A stretch of DNA of 64,000 bases, taken from Blautia schinkii DSM 10518 (GTDB lineage: Bacteria > Bacillota > Clostridia > Lachnospirales > Lachnospiraceae). The position numbers and the translations under genes are program-made. The notes beneath the pieces were generated by a model, which was not told the origin of the DNA, did not search any database, and saw only the letters and a program-made list of their open reading frames with translations. Below are positions 25,918 to 33,417 of the stretch, in pieces; within the stretch, counting starts at the first letter, position 1, and each line of letters starts with the position of its first letter. The stretch is from contig JNKJ01000027.1 of NCBI GenBank assembly GCA_000702025.1, positions 1 to 64,000 of the forward strand, read 5' to 3'.

Positions 25918-26874
25918 ATGCGCAGAATTATTATTGACACAGATTGCGGGAGTGACGATGCCGTTGCTATTATGATGGCATTAAAGTCAGAAAACGTAAT
26001 CGTAGAGGCTATCACCACGATAGGCGGAAATGTTCCGCTCCCACTGGCCACACGCAATGCTTTGATGACCATGGAAGTAAGCAATGGGCAAATGCCGCCG
26101 CTGTATATGGGGACTGAAAAGCCACTTTTTAAGGAACTGGTAACAGCCGTAAATGTGCATGGAAATGATGGGATGGGTGACATGGATTTAATCCATCCTG
26201 CCACTCAGCCACAAAAGGAACATGCCGTCGATGCCATTTTAAAATTAGTGGAGACTTATCCTCACGAAATTGAAATCGTAACCATAGGGCCCGCCACAAA
26301 CATTGCACTGGCAATTATGAAAAAACCAACTGTAATGAAAAAGGTAAAACATATATACAGTATGGGTACCGCCGGATTCGGTCCCGGAAACTGTACGCCT
26401 GTATCAGAATTTAATGTCTATGTGGATGCAGAGGCATATCATGTGATGATAAATGCAGGTATCCCGGTTACTATTATTGGATTTGACGTATGCCTTGGCG
26501 ATGCGGCACTTACCAGGAAAGAGCTGGATATTTTGTTAAACAGCTCCGTCAAAGCGGCAGAGTTTGCCGTAAATTGCAATTGCAAATTAATCGACTATAA
26601 CCTGACGGCGAATGGGAAATATTTTTTAGATCTGCCGGATGCTGTAGCAATGGCAGCCTTCCTGTGGCCGGAAGTAGTGATAGAGAAGAAGAAATGTTAT
26701 GCGCACGTATGTCTGGAGCATTCGGATACATATGGACAGGTTATTTTAAATGACGGAAGAAAGCTTGCAATTCAGGAAGGCTTTTTAGGAAAAACACCAA
26801 ATGTAGAAGTGTGCACCAAATTTGATAATCAAAAGATGAAGAAATATATGATGGACTTATTAATGAAAAAGTGA
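25918..26874 (+). CDS. Inosine-uridine-type nucleoside hydrolase
   Basis: A 318-residue IU-nucleoside hydrolase, which splits ribonucleosides into base and ribose. The N-terminal calcium-binding motif IIDTDCGSDDA is intact, with VHGNDGMGD, TIGPATNIALA, MGG-equivalent MGTAG, EFNVYVDAEA and the C-terminal DLPDAVAMAAFLWP. GGGAGG upstream of the ATG at 25918. A Crp/Fnr regulator is divergent from it, suggesting induction by a metabolic signal. Base preference cannot be read from sequence. Confidence 0.92.
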   Translation: MRRIIIDTDCGSDDAVAIMMALKSENVIVEAITTIGGNVPLPLATRNALMTMEVSNGQMPPLYMGTEKPLFKELVTAVNVHGNDGMGDMDLIHPATQPQKEHAVDAILKLVETYPHEIEIVTIGPATNIALAIMKKPTVMKKVKHIYSMGTAGFGPGNCTPVSEFNVYVDAEAYHVMINAGIPVTIIGFDVCLGDAALTRKELDILLNSSVKAAEFAVNCNCKLIDYNLTANGKYFLDLPDAVAMAAFLWPEVVIEKKKCYAHVCLEHSDTYGQVILNDGRKLAIQEGFLGKTPNVEVCTKFDNQKMKKYMMDLLMKK

Positions 26875-26917
26875 TAATTTTATAATATCTTATTTTCATT
26901 TAAGCAGGAGGTACCCG

Positions 26918-27253
26918 ATGGCTCAAATCATAACTTCCGTCATATTCTTTGCCGTGTCAGCCCTATGTGTGTTTTATGGCCTCCGCGCCTGGAATTATAA
27001 GGGTCCTATACTTATGAACAAATATCTTCTGGCAAGCGATGAAGAAAAGGCAATGCTTAAGCGCCAGCCGGAAAGTGAGAAAAAAGCCGATTACCGCTAT
27101 GCTGCCAGGTTGTCATTCGGGATTGCGGCGGCGGCTTTTTTCTGCGCGCTGGGGATTCTGGTCAGGATGTTTTTTACATGGGTCGGCATAGCGGTTCTGG
27201 CTTTCCTGGTAATCTACGCACTGGCGGAATTGTTCAGGCATAACCGTAATTAG
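26918..27253 (+). CDS. Small membrane protein, DUF3784-like
   Basis: A 111-residue protein with three predicted helices (about 4-22, 64-86, 88-105) and a cytoplasmic-looking charged loop containing LLASDEEKAMLKRQPESEKK. The layout resembles the DUF3784 small membrane family of Clostridia, but the match is by impression. AGCAGGAGG precedes the ATG. It lies 43 bases after the nucleoside hydrolase gene, so it may be co-transcribed. Function unknown. Confidence 0.65.
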   Translation: MAQIITSVIFFAVSALCVFYGLRAWNYKGPILMNKYLLASDEEKAMLKRQPESEKKADYRYAARLSFGIAAAAFFCALGILVRMFFTWVGIAVLAFLVIYALAELFRHNRN

Positions 27254-27272
27254 CCTACGTTCTGCTTGAAAA

Positions 27273-27683
27273 TTATTTTTTCTTTATAAATGAACCTAAC
27301 ATCAGCCCGACGGGCATTCCCAAACACATCCCTATGCTCTGAGACAGGCCGGGGATCAGGCTGCCCGCCAGAAATCCTCCACACAATCCAAAAAGCAGGC
27401 CTAAGGACATGTAATTGTAATTTTCATTCTGTTTTTCATCCTGACTATTATCTTGTTTTATGTCTTGTTTTATGTCTTGTTTTATGTCTTGTTCTATGTC
27501 TTGTTTATCATTCAGAATTTCATCATCTGGGATTTTATGATTCTCCTGTCTGGCAACGATTTTTTTGTCATTTGTGTCTGATGTTTTGGATTTTGCTTTT
27601 TTTACTGCTATAAAAGCAATACAGATTGCAAGCGTTATCCCGAGTATTACCCAGGGTAAAGCAGCGATAATAAAATCGGCCAT
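27273..27683 (-). CDS. Hypothetical membrane protein with a charged KQDI-repeat linker
   Basis: A 136-residue protein not recognised. A helix at about 6-27 and a Gly-rich hydrophobic segment or hairpin at about 93-132 flank a very polar middle (30-88). The middle holds DIEQDIKQDIKQDIKQD, encoded by 12-bp tandem repeats. A ribosome site GGAGGAG precedes the ATG at 27683. Its reading frame is open through the repeat region and both ends are hydrophobic, so it is probably real. It is convergent with the DUF3784-like gene. Confidence 0.6.
   Translation of the reverse strand: MADFIIAALPWVILGITLAICIAFIAVKKAKSKTSDTNDKKIVARQENHKIPDDEILNDKQDIEQDIKQDIKQDIKQDNSQDEKQNENYNYMSLGLLFGLCGGFLAGSLIPGLSQSIGMCLGMPVGLMLGSFIKKK
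27451..27509. repeat. 12-bp tandem repeat, four copies plus a partial
   Basis: TCTTGTTTTATG is repeated at 27451, 27463, 27475 and 27487 (one C/T change in the fourth) followed by a partial unit. Each unit encodes four residues on the minus strand (the KQDI series), so copy-number change keeps the frame. Confidence 0.92.
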
Positions 27684-27719
27684 TTCTACTCCTCCTTGTC
27701 CTCCCCGTTTTCCTGTATT

Positions 27720-28262
27720 TTACTCCCTGATTTCCCGTTCTCTTTTTAATCTGCGATATTTGCGGACGGACCGGATGATTCCCGGTATAATACAAAGGGC
27801 CAGAATCAGAGGAATACATGCGATAATAACGTTGATAGCCATACCATATGCAATACCTACCACCAGGTTAAACACGCCGGCCCAGACTTCAAAGATAAAC
27901 AGGAACACCAGTAAAATATTAATTCTTCTTAAGTGTGCAACTCTGGAATCCATATCCGAATATAACTCAAAGGGCTCATCCTCTGCCTTTTTGCGGAAAT
28001 ATACCCAACGGCTGACAGATGCCACATATTCGGCCCCCATTTCCTCCATAAATCGGATGTAACGCTCACTTTCCGGATGTGTCGGAAGATTTTCCAAAAG
28101 TTCTACACGATACTGGTACTCTCCCGGAAGTCCTTCCTCAAATACATACTTCGCTACCCCCACATCTGTGAGATTCAGGCCTTTGGCTGCCATTTTATTG
28201 ATCCACTTCTCCTCATCCTCAAAATGCCATGCCGTAAAAACCTTATGAATTATTTTTTTCAT
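27720..28262 (-). CDS. DUF2812 domain membrane protein
   Basis: A 180-residue protein. The N-terminal part (FEDEEKWINKMAAKGLNL) is characteristic of DUF2812, and two membrane helices follow at about 113-137 and 142-165. GGAGG lies eight bases before the ATG at 28262; the longer frame to 28292 is less likely. The start lies within the last 20 bases of the PadR gene, so the two are coupled. DUF2812 proteins are regularly paired with PadR regulators in Firmicutes; function unknown. Confidence 0.82.
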   Translation of the reverse strand: MKKIIHKVFTAWHFEDEEKWINKMAAKGLNLTDVGVAKYVFEEGLPGEYQYRVELLENLPTHPESERYIRFMEEMGAEYVASVSRWVYFRKKAEDEPFELYSDMDSRVAHLRRINILLVFLFIFEVWAGVFNLVVGIAYGMAINVIIACIPLILALCIIPGIIRSVRKYRRLKREREIRE

Positions 28263-28575
28263 CCGTCCATCCTCCGGTAATCTCTTCCCCATTATGCAGC
28301 AATTCCTTAAGTCTTGCGATTTCCGTCATTACCACGTTTCTTCCGGTCTCTGTAAGCAGGTATTCCTTTTTCCGGCTGCTGCCGCTTCCGGGCAAAGCTT
28401 TAATCCAGCCTTTCTCCAGAAGGGTATTGAGCGCGCCGTACAGTGTCCCCGCAGCCAGCCGCACCCTGCCGTTGCTCAGCCTTTCCGTATTCTGCATAAT
28501 TCCGTATCCATGCAGAGGAGTATCCAAGGACAGCAGGATATAATAAACTGCCTCTGTCAATGCAATTGATTCCAT
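28243..28575 (-). CDS. PadR-family transcriptional repressor
   Basis: A 110-residue PadR winged helix protein. LTEAVYYILLSLDTPLHGYGIM is the family start, LAAGTLYGALNTLLEKGWI the recognition region and RKKEYLLTETGR the wing. The ATG at 28575 with AGAGG upstream is preferred over 28617. The gene has a consensus promoter with a perfect palindrome directly after the -10, so it is almost certainly autoregulated. It forms an operon with the overlapping DUF2812 gene. Confidence 0.92.
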   Translation of the reverse strand: MESIALTEAVYYILLSLDTPLHGYGIMQNTERLSNGRVRLAAGTLYGALNTLLEKGWIKALPGSGSSRKKEYLLTETGRNVVMTEIARLKELLHNGEEITGGWTDEKNNS

Positions 28576-28700
28576 ATACAATACCTCTTCGTTCGTTCTT
28601 TTACTGCTTTCGCCCAAACTATCATACTTATGTGCAAACTTATCATAGCTTCCCTGATTATGTTTTTGACTATTACATCATTCCTTATTACGGTTCACGT

Positions 28701-28719
28701 TATATCGTCAAACGATATA
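28701..28719. promoter_or_regulatory. Probable PadR operator
   Basis: TATATCGT-CAA-ACGATATA is a perfect 8+8 inverted repeat. It begins three bases after the -10 hexamer of the PadR/DUF2812 promoter and covers the start point, so binding would block transcription. Confidence 0.78.
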
Positions 28720-28722
28720 TTT

Positions 28723-28751
28723 AGTATAACGGCTGCCGATAAATTTGTCAA
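28723..28751 (-). promoter_or_regulatory. Promoter of the PadR-DUF2812 operon
   Basis: On the minus strand TTGACA (complement of 28746-28751), a 17-base spacer and TATACT (complement of 28723-28728). No gene is visible in the rest of 28576-28892. Confidence 0.85.
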
Positions 28752-28892
28752 TGATAAGATAAACCCACAATCCAAACAGGCAATCCTCCGGAATTTATTT
28801 ATATCACAGACAAGTGATACCTTTCTTATCATACAAATGGATGTATTAATATAAAAAGAATCCCGCGCAGGCAGGATTCTCATTTATAAAAC

Positions 28893-29663
28893 TTATCTTT
28901 TCACAGACGGCTTTTTCCGTATTTGAATAACAATTCCGATGACCAAAAGAATCATCCCAATAACCACATTTGCCAAACCATTACTTACAAATGAAGCAAA
29001 ATAATCATTCAGATTATGATATTCCCCTGCCAGAATATTAGTGATACAATTCGCCGGAACTGCCAGGAGTGCAATAATTGCAACAATAAGAACCGAATTC
29101 GCATGGAAAAATATATCGCAGGCTACGGCAAACCAGATAATAACAGTCCACATCAAGGCAACCGGAATTCCAACCTTCCAAAACCACAAATCGCCGCTGT
29201 CCATAAGATAGTAAAGCACATATTGCACCACAGCTAACAGTCCAAAGGTACATACATTCACAACCGCCAATGCCCTGACAAACTTATTCTTCGGGGACGC
29301 AATCCACACGTACGCGGGCAGATAAGCAGTCACAATTCCCGCCACAACAATATAAAACCAGGAAAGCTCTTTATCCACTGCCAGATTCACAATAAAACAG
29401 GTGATAACAGCAGCCACTGCCGAAATTCCCATAATCCAGTAGAAAATACTCATCTTTGATTTTCTCAAAAACTTCTTAAAGTCCTTGACCTCCGGTGCTG
29501 TCTCCGCCGGGATGGGGCGCTGCATCTGCTCCAACACCGCACAACATTCCCTGCACCCCTCCAAATGCTCTTCTATCGCGTGGTTCGTGGCCTCACTTGT
29601 CATTTTATCAATATATACCGGGAGCAAATCCCTCACGGTATCACACTCTAATCTTTGTCCCAT
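28893..29663 (-). CDS. Anti-sigma factor with N-terminal zinc finger and six-helix membrane part
   Basis: A 256-residue protein. Residues 7-40 hold a zf-HC2-type site (C7, H33, C37, C40 with HLEGCRECC), the ZAS anti-sigma motif. From about residue 75 there are roughly six hydrophobic helices, more than the single helix of most ZAS proteins, ending in a basic tail. The start overlaps the 3' end of the sigma gene by 16 bases, so production is coupled. It should hold the ECF sigma at the membrane until a signal arrives; which signal is unknown. Confidence 0.88.
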   Translation of the reverse strand: MGQRLECDTVRDLLPVYIDKMTSEATNHAIEEHLEGCRECCAVLEQMQRPIPAETAPEVKDFKKFLRKSKMSIFYWIMGISAVAAVITCFIVNLAVDKELSWFYIVVAGIVTAYLPAYVWIASPKNKFVRALAVVNVCTFGLLAVVQYVLYYLMDSGDLWFWKVGIPVALMWTVIIWFAVACDIFFHANSVLIVAIIALLAVPANCITNILAGEYHNLNDYFASFVSNGLANVVIGMILLVIGIVIQIRKKPSVKR

Positions 29664-30151
29664 TCTTCTCTTCCTTTCACTAATTTCTGTTTACCTCTGT
29701 AAAACGTAACCCTTGCCCATGTCTCTGTTTTTCCCATAATATTTCCGATTTCCGCAAAGCTCAGCTCCCCGGTAAGCCGCAGATACATGACTTCCCGCGT
29801 GCTCATATCCAGATTGTGAAGCACCCGGAACAGCTCTACCTTTTCCACATTGAGAAAATAGTCCTTCTCAATGTTATCAAAAGACTCTGCTTCATCCGCA
29901 ATCTCTGACAGGGGTATTTCCTTATGCTTTTTCCTCTCCAGTTCTTTATACCACAGCCTCTTGGCAATCTGGCACAGCCAAACTGATATTTTACAGTCTC
30001 CGCGAAACCGATCGATTCCCTTTGTCGCCTGATAGAAAGTCTCCTGTGTGAGCTCCTCAGCCAAATCTGCATTATGGGTCAAGCAGAAAAGATATTTATA
30101 GACGGTCTTTACATTCGCCTCGTATACCTTTTCAATATTCTGCTTATCCAC
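29648..30151 (-). CDS. ECF RNA polymerase sigma factor
   Basis: A 167-residue ECF sigma. Region 2 (VKTVYKYLFCLTHNADLAEELTQ, then FRGDCKISVWLCQIAKRLW) and region 4 (MYLRLTGELSFAEIGNIMG) are clear. The frame is open to 30283, but a GTG at 30151 with AAGGAGG seven bases upstream is the best start; the upstream ATG at 30172 would put the ribosome site inside the gene. On the minus strand TGTAACG lies about 45 bases upstream and may be an ECF-type -35 (autoregulation), at low confidence. The gene is paired with the overlapping zinc-finger anti-sigma gene. Confidence 0.88.
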   Translation of the reverse strand: MDKQNIEKVYEANVKTVYKYLFCLTHNADLAEELTQETFYQATKGIDRFRGDCKISVWLCQIAKRLWYKELERKKHKEIPLSEIADEAESFDNIEKDYFLNVEKVELFRVLHNLDMSTREVMYLRLTGELSFAEIGNIMGKTETWARVTFYRGKQKLVKGREEWDKD

Positions 30152-30232
30152 CCGTCCACCTCCTTCTATCATAAGTGCGGCAAAAACCCTATTCGTTACA
30201 AAAATATATGAAAAAAAATAATTTTTTTTATA

Positions 30233-30273
30233 CCAAATGGAGGCCGGGAATTTAATCACCGGCCTCCATTTGG
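30233..30273 (-). terminator. Terminator overlapping the 3' end of the duplicated gene (copy A)
   Basis: CCAAATGGAGGCCGG at 30233-30247 pairs perfectly over 15 bp with 30259-30273. The right arm encodes the last residues of the protein (QMEAG) and the stop lies in the loop. The T-tract on the minus strand comes only after TATAAAAAAAATTA, so efficiency is uncertain. Confidence 0.7.
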
Positions 30274-31073
30274 TTTGCCTCATCTATCTCCTGCTGAAAT
30301 TTCTTTCTGGCCTCCTCGTCCATGTCCCACATTAGTCTCTTCTTGGTGCCCTCGCTCATCTCCCGCAGGGTTTGCTTTCTTATTTCCTCTCTTTTCTGCT
30401 TGTCCTTTTGATAATCTTCTTCGGACTCAAAGAAATTTATCCATACATAATACCCTTCTTCTGAAGTATTTCTATCAGTCGAGCTTCTATGTACCCAGCA
30501 GTATCCTTTTGAAAGTGATACTTCCCACTCCCGTATGCTGTCATCGTCCGACACTTCCAATTCACTTAACGCACGATAGACCTCCTCTTTATCCTCAAAG
30601 CCGCCATAAAGCATTGTTCCCAAAATAATCCCCTGCTTCCAGTCCTCCCACGCAAAGGGCGCCCCATATAAGCCGTAGCCTCTTGAATCGAAAGAAATAC
30701 TTAAATGACGTTTCCCTTCCACAAACCCACTGGAAACACCACCATATAAAAGCGGTGACGTGGAATATTCATACTGCGTTTTCACTGGGTCACGAAATAC
30801 ATGTATGACACCTTCCACATTTTCCTTTGAAACCTGTTGTATCTCATCTTGAGGAATAACCCAGTCTAAACCAAGTTCATCCAGAGCATCTTTGATCACA
30901 TCCTCCGACAACGGAAACTCTGGTTCAGGCAAACGCTCTTTTAAAACACTGTCGGATGCTTCTGTGCCAGTAATTTCTATACCTGTAACTTCTGTGCCGG
31001 AATTATCGCCCTGAAATCCAGCTAATGATAAGATAAAAACCACCGTCAAAAAAGATAATAAATATTTTTTCAT
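30252..31073 (-). CDS. Secreted hypothetical protein, duplicated pair member A
   Basis: A 273-residue exported protein not recognised. Residues 1-19 are a signal sequence ending SLAGF; it reads like a lipobox in which the cysteine is phenylalanine, so lipid attachment is not expected. A short Ser/Thr/Glu linker precedes a conserved body (ERLPEPEFPLSEDV, DALDELGLDW, FAWEDWKQ, LYGGFE, EEVYRALSELEV) and a very charged C-terminal helix (GTKKRLM...DEANQMEAGD). By eye about two thirds of residues match member B at 31688-32494. It lies upstream of an ECF sigma gene in the same direction; a link is possible but unproven. Confidence 0.8.
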   Translation of the reverse strand: MKKYLLSFLTVVFILSLAGFQGDNSGTEVTGIEITGTEASDSVLKERLPEPEFPLSEDVIKDALDELGLDWVIPQDEIQQVSKENVEGVIHVFRDPVKTQYEYSTSPLLYGGVSSGFVEGKRHLSISFDSRGYGLYGAPFAWEDWKQGIILGTMLYGGFEDKEEVYRALSELEVSDDDSIREWEVSLSKGYCWVHRSSTDRNTSEEGYYVWINFFESEEDYQKDKQKREEIRKQTLREMSEGTKKRLMWDMDEEARKKFQQEIDEANQMEAGD

Positions 31074-31251
31074 ACCTGAACACCTCCTCGTATTGGTATA
31101 ATTAAGCTATGACTCCAGTTTCATCCCCCTCTTGCTATACTTAATTATATCATGTGTTCAGATATGCCGCCAGAATATATCGCGCAAATTTGTTAATATT
31201 TCGTAATTCAATTAACAATACCACATTATTATCAGCATATTAAACAGAAAT

Positions 31252-31383
31252 TCACATTTTCTTTACCATAACATCATAACACAAAAAATCATCATAGTTT
31301 GTTTGTATCAAATGAAATTCCTGCTCGAAATACCCTCTCTTTTAGTATATCCTCTTCGTAGACAGTGATGCAGCATACACAAT
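31252..31383 (-). pseudogene. Truncated GNAT acetyltransferase remnant
   Basis: Translation in the same frame as the intact gene at 32673-33131 gives the last about 44 residues nearly unchanged (KRGYFEQEFHLIQ, NYDDFLCYDVMVKKM and the same TGA), but one Gln codon is now TAA after KRIY and everything upstream is missing. It marks the right end of the duplicated segment and cannot encode an enzyme. Confidence 0.88.
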
Positions 31384-31565
31384 ATCTAGCCTGGTACTCT
31401 TCCGGATCATCCATTATTATATATTTTTCATATTTCGGTCTTTATTTTTATATCAAATGTCTATAATCATATATTTTATTTCCAATAATCAAATTATAAT
31501 AATATTAAAGAAAAGCAAAGAAAACAATTCACATCTTTCAGACATAAGAAATGGGGTGAAGATTT

Positions 31566-31646
31566 ATGAGTATACTGATTCTTGCCTTCCTCGCAACAGC
31601 ACTTTTCGGGCTTTGCATATTTGAGGAAAAGCTTAAAAACGGGTAA
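31566..31646 (+). CDS. Candidate 26-residue hydrophobic peptide
   Basis: ATG at 31566 to TAA at 31644 encodes MSILILAFLATALFGLCIFE followed by EKLKNG: one membrane helix and a charged tail. GGGGTGAAG lies eight bases upstream, and TATAAT at 31495-31500 could be a -10 (no clear -35). It sits alone in the unique 270-base segment between the two duplication copies. Small one-helix membrane peptides of this kind include transporter accessory subunits and type I toxins; nothing here decides. The rest of the 614-bp gap 31074-31687 holds the duplicated leader and the GNAT remnant. Confidence 0.5.
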   Translation: MSILILAFLATALFGLCIFEEKLKNG

Positions 31647-31668
31647 CACTTACTAATTTTTTTCTATA

Positions 31669-31709
31669 CCAAATGGAGGCCGGGAATTTAATCACCGGCC
31701 TCCATTTGG
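31669..31709 (-). terminator. Terminator overlapping the 3' end of the duplicated gene (copy B)
   Basis: The same perfect 15-bp hairpin as in copy A, arms 31669-31683 and 31695-31709, again overlapping the last codons. Here the minus-strand sequence after it is TATAGAAAAAAATTAG. Confidence 0.7.
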
Positions 31710-32494
31710 TTTGCCTCATCTATCTCCTGCAGAAATTTCTTTTTTTCATCCTCATCCATCTGCTGCATTAATCTCTTCTTAGTACCCTCGCTCATCTCCC
31801 GCAATCTTTTCTGCTGTATTTCCTTGCTTTTCTGAAGCTCCTGCTGATAATTTTCTTCCGACTCATAGAAATTTATCCACAAAGCATACCTGCCTTTTGA
31901 GGGCGAAGTTTGAATCGCTCCTCTCTGCACATTACAGTAACCTTTTGAAAGCGGCACTCCCCATTTCAGTCTACTGTCATCATCCGGCACTTCCAATTCG
32001 CTTAATGCCCGGTAAACCTCTTCCTCGTTCTCAAAGCCACCATAAAGTTTTGTTCCCAAAACAATCATCTGCTTCCAGTCCTCCCACGCAAAAGGAACCC
32101 CATCTAATCCGTGGCCGCCTGACTCTAAAGCCAAACTTAATTGACGTTTTCCTTCCACAAGCCCACTGGAAACACCACCATAAAAAAATGCTGCCGTAGA
32201 ATCTTCACTCTGTGTTTTCACCGGATCACAGAATGTATAGATGATGCCTTCCACGTCATCTCCTGAAATCTGTTGTATCTCATCCTCTGAAATATCCCAA
32301 TCTAAACCAAGCTCATCCAAGGCATCATTGACCACATCCTCCGACAACGGAAACTCAGGTTCAGGCAAACGCTCACCAGAAGTACTGTCGGCAAGTTCTG
32401 TATTGGATACTTCTCTGCCGGAATTATCGCTCTGAAATCCTGCTAATGATAAAATACAAACTGCTGTCAAAAAAGACAATAAAATTTTTTTCAT
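31688..32494 (-). CDS. Secreted hypothetical protein, duplicated pair member B
   Basis: A 268-residue paralogue of the protein at 30252-31073 with the same layout: signal sequence ending SLAGF, polar linker, conserved body (ERLPEPEFPLSEDV, ALDELGLDW, PFAWEDWKQ, EEVYRALSELEV, LSKGYC) and a charged C-terminal helix identical at its end. The F in place of a lipobox cysteine is shared, so the change predates the duplication. The linker is five residues shorter. AGGAGGTG precedes the ATG. It follows the intact GNAT gene by 178 bases. Confidence 0.8.
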   Translation of the reverse strand: MKKILLSFLTAVCILSLAGFQSDNSGREVSNTELADSTSGERLPEPEFPLSEDVVNDALDELGLDWDISEDEIQQISGDDVEGIIYTFCDPVKTQSEDSTAAFFYGGVSSGLVEGKRQLSLALESGGHGLDGVPFAWEDWKQMIVLGTKLYGGFENEEEVYRALSELEVPDDDSRLKWGVPLSKGYCNVQRGAIQTSPSKGRYALWINFYESEENYQQELQKSKEIQQKRLREMSEGTKKRLMQQMDEDEKKKFLQEIDEANQMEAGD

Positions 32495-32672
32495 ACCTGA
32501 ACACCTCCTCGTATTGGTATAATAAAGCTATGACTCCAGTTTCATCCCCCTCTTGCTATATTTAATTATATCATATGTTCAGATATGCCGCCAGAATATA
32601 TCGCACAAATTCGTTAATATTTCGTAATTCAATTGACAATACCACATTATTATCAGCATATTAAATAGAAAT

Positions 32673-33131
32673 TCACATTTTCTTTACCATAACATCATAA
32701 CACAGAAAATCATCATAATTTGTCACTATCAAATGGAATTCCTGTTCCAAATACCCTCTCTTTTGGTAAATCCTCTTCGCCGGCAAGGATGCATCCAACA
32801 CAATTTCTGAATACTGCCGGGAGATGATTCTCTCCGCATAATCAAGCATTTCCCTTCCATAACCGTTTCCCTGGCAATCCGGAAGGACAAACAACCGGTT
32901 TATCCCGTTTGCCTTTATCGTAACTGTACCCACAACATTCTGATCACCATCAAGGCAAAGAAAAACTCTGTTTTCTTTTATATCATTGATAATATTTTCC
33001 TCACTATGGTGTTGAAGAAAAAACTCTACCGCACCGCGGGGATAGTAGTGGGGATATATTTCAGAGATTGTTGTCTGTGTTATATTTTGTACTGCCTGTA
33101 AATCTGATATTTTTGCTTGTTTTATGCTCAT
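32673..33131 (-). CDS. GNAT-family N-acetyltransferase
   Basis: A 152-residue acetyl-CoA-dependent acetyltransferase. Motif A, which binds acetyl-CoA, is seen as LPDCQGNGYGREMLDYAE near 85-102, preceded by the beta strand VGTVTIKANGINRLFV and followed by DASLPAKRIYQKRGY (motif B). The substrate (protein N-terminus, amine or antibiotic) cannot be read. GAGGGAGAAGG precedes the ATG at 33131. Its last codons were copied in the neighbouring duplication. Confidence 0.9.
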   Translation of the reverse strand: MSIKQAKISDLQAVQNITQTTISEIYPHYYPRGAVEFFLQHHSEENIINDIKENRVFLCLDGDQNVVGTVTIKANGINRLFVLPDCQGNGYGREMLDYAERIISRQYSEIVLDASLPAKRIYQKRGYLEQEFHLIVTNYDDFLCYDVMVKKM

Positions 33132-33284
33132 TAATCCTTCTCCCTCTATACTATTGGTAACAAAAGCACTTCCTTCAATATTTAGAACTCAGGTGCATTT
33201 TACCTCAATTACTAAATAAACGCTACTATTTATTTATGAAATTTTAATCTTTAAAGCTTTCATTTAAAACTTCGGTCAGACTTC

Positions 33285-33312
33285 AAAAAAAGCCAGCCGT
33301 CACAGGCTGACT
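33285..33312 (-). terminator. Terminator of the sigma/anti-sigma unit at 33.4-34.9 kb
   Basis: AGCCAGCC at 33291-33298 pairs with GGCTGACT at 33305-33312 with one mismatch, and the minus strand continues into seven Ts (A-run 33285-33291). It lies in the 286-bp gap 33132-33417, which otherwise shows no gene. Confidence 0.78.
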
Positions 33313-33417
33313 TCTTTTACATGAATTAAAATCTGAAGCAAAAAAATATTATTTGCAGTAGATGTCAAAACAGGGAATACCGACAGTTTGGTTTCTGTCC
33401 GGATGGAACACCAGCTG

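Larger units (their letters stand above)
30222..31383. repeat. Tandem duplication, left copy (A)
   Basis: This segment is repeated at 31657-32804. It contains a terminator hairpin, a secreted-protein gene, its leader and the last about 44 codons of a GNAT acetyltransferase gene. The leader and GNAT tail are almost identical between copies, while the protein genes have diverged more. Confidence 0.9.
31657..32804. repeat. Tandem duplication, right copy (B)
   Basis: Counterpart of 30222-31383 in direct orientation. Its right end continues into an intact GNAT gene, so copy B keeps the original junction and copy A is probably the inserted duplicate. Between the two protein start codons and the end of homology I count about nine substitutions over roughly 225 noncoding bases. 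Confidence 0.9.

Noticed and set aside
28630..28854. 74-codon + strand frame
   Set aside because: It covers the PadR promoter and operator; no ribosome site or domain.
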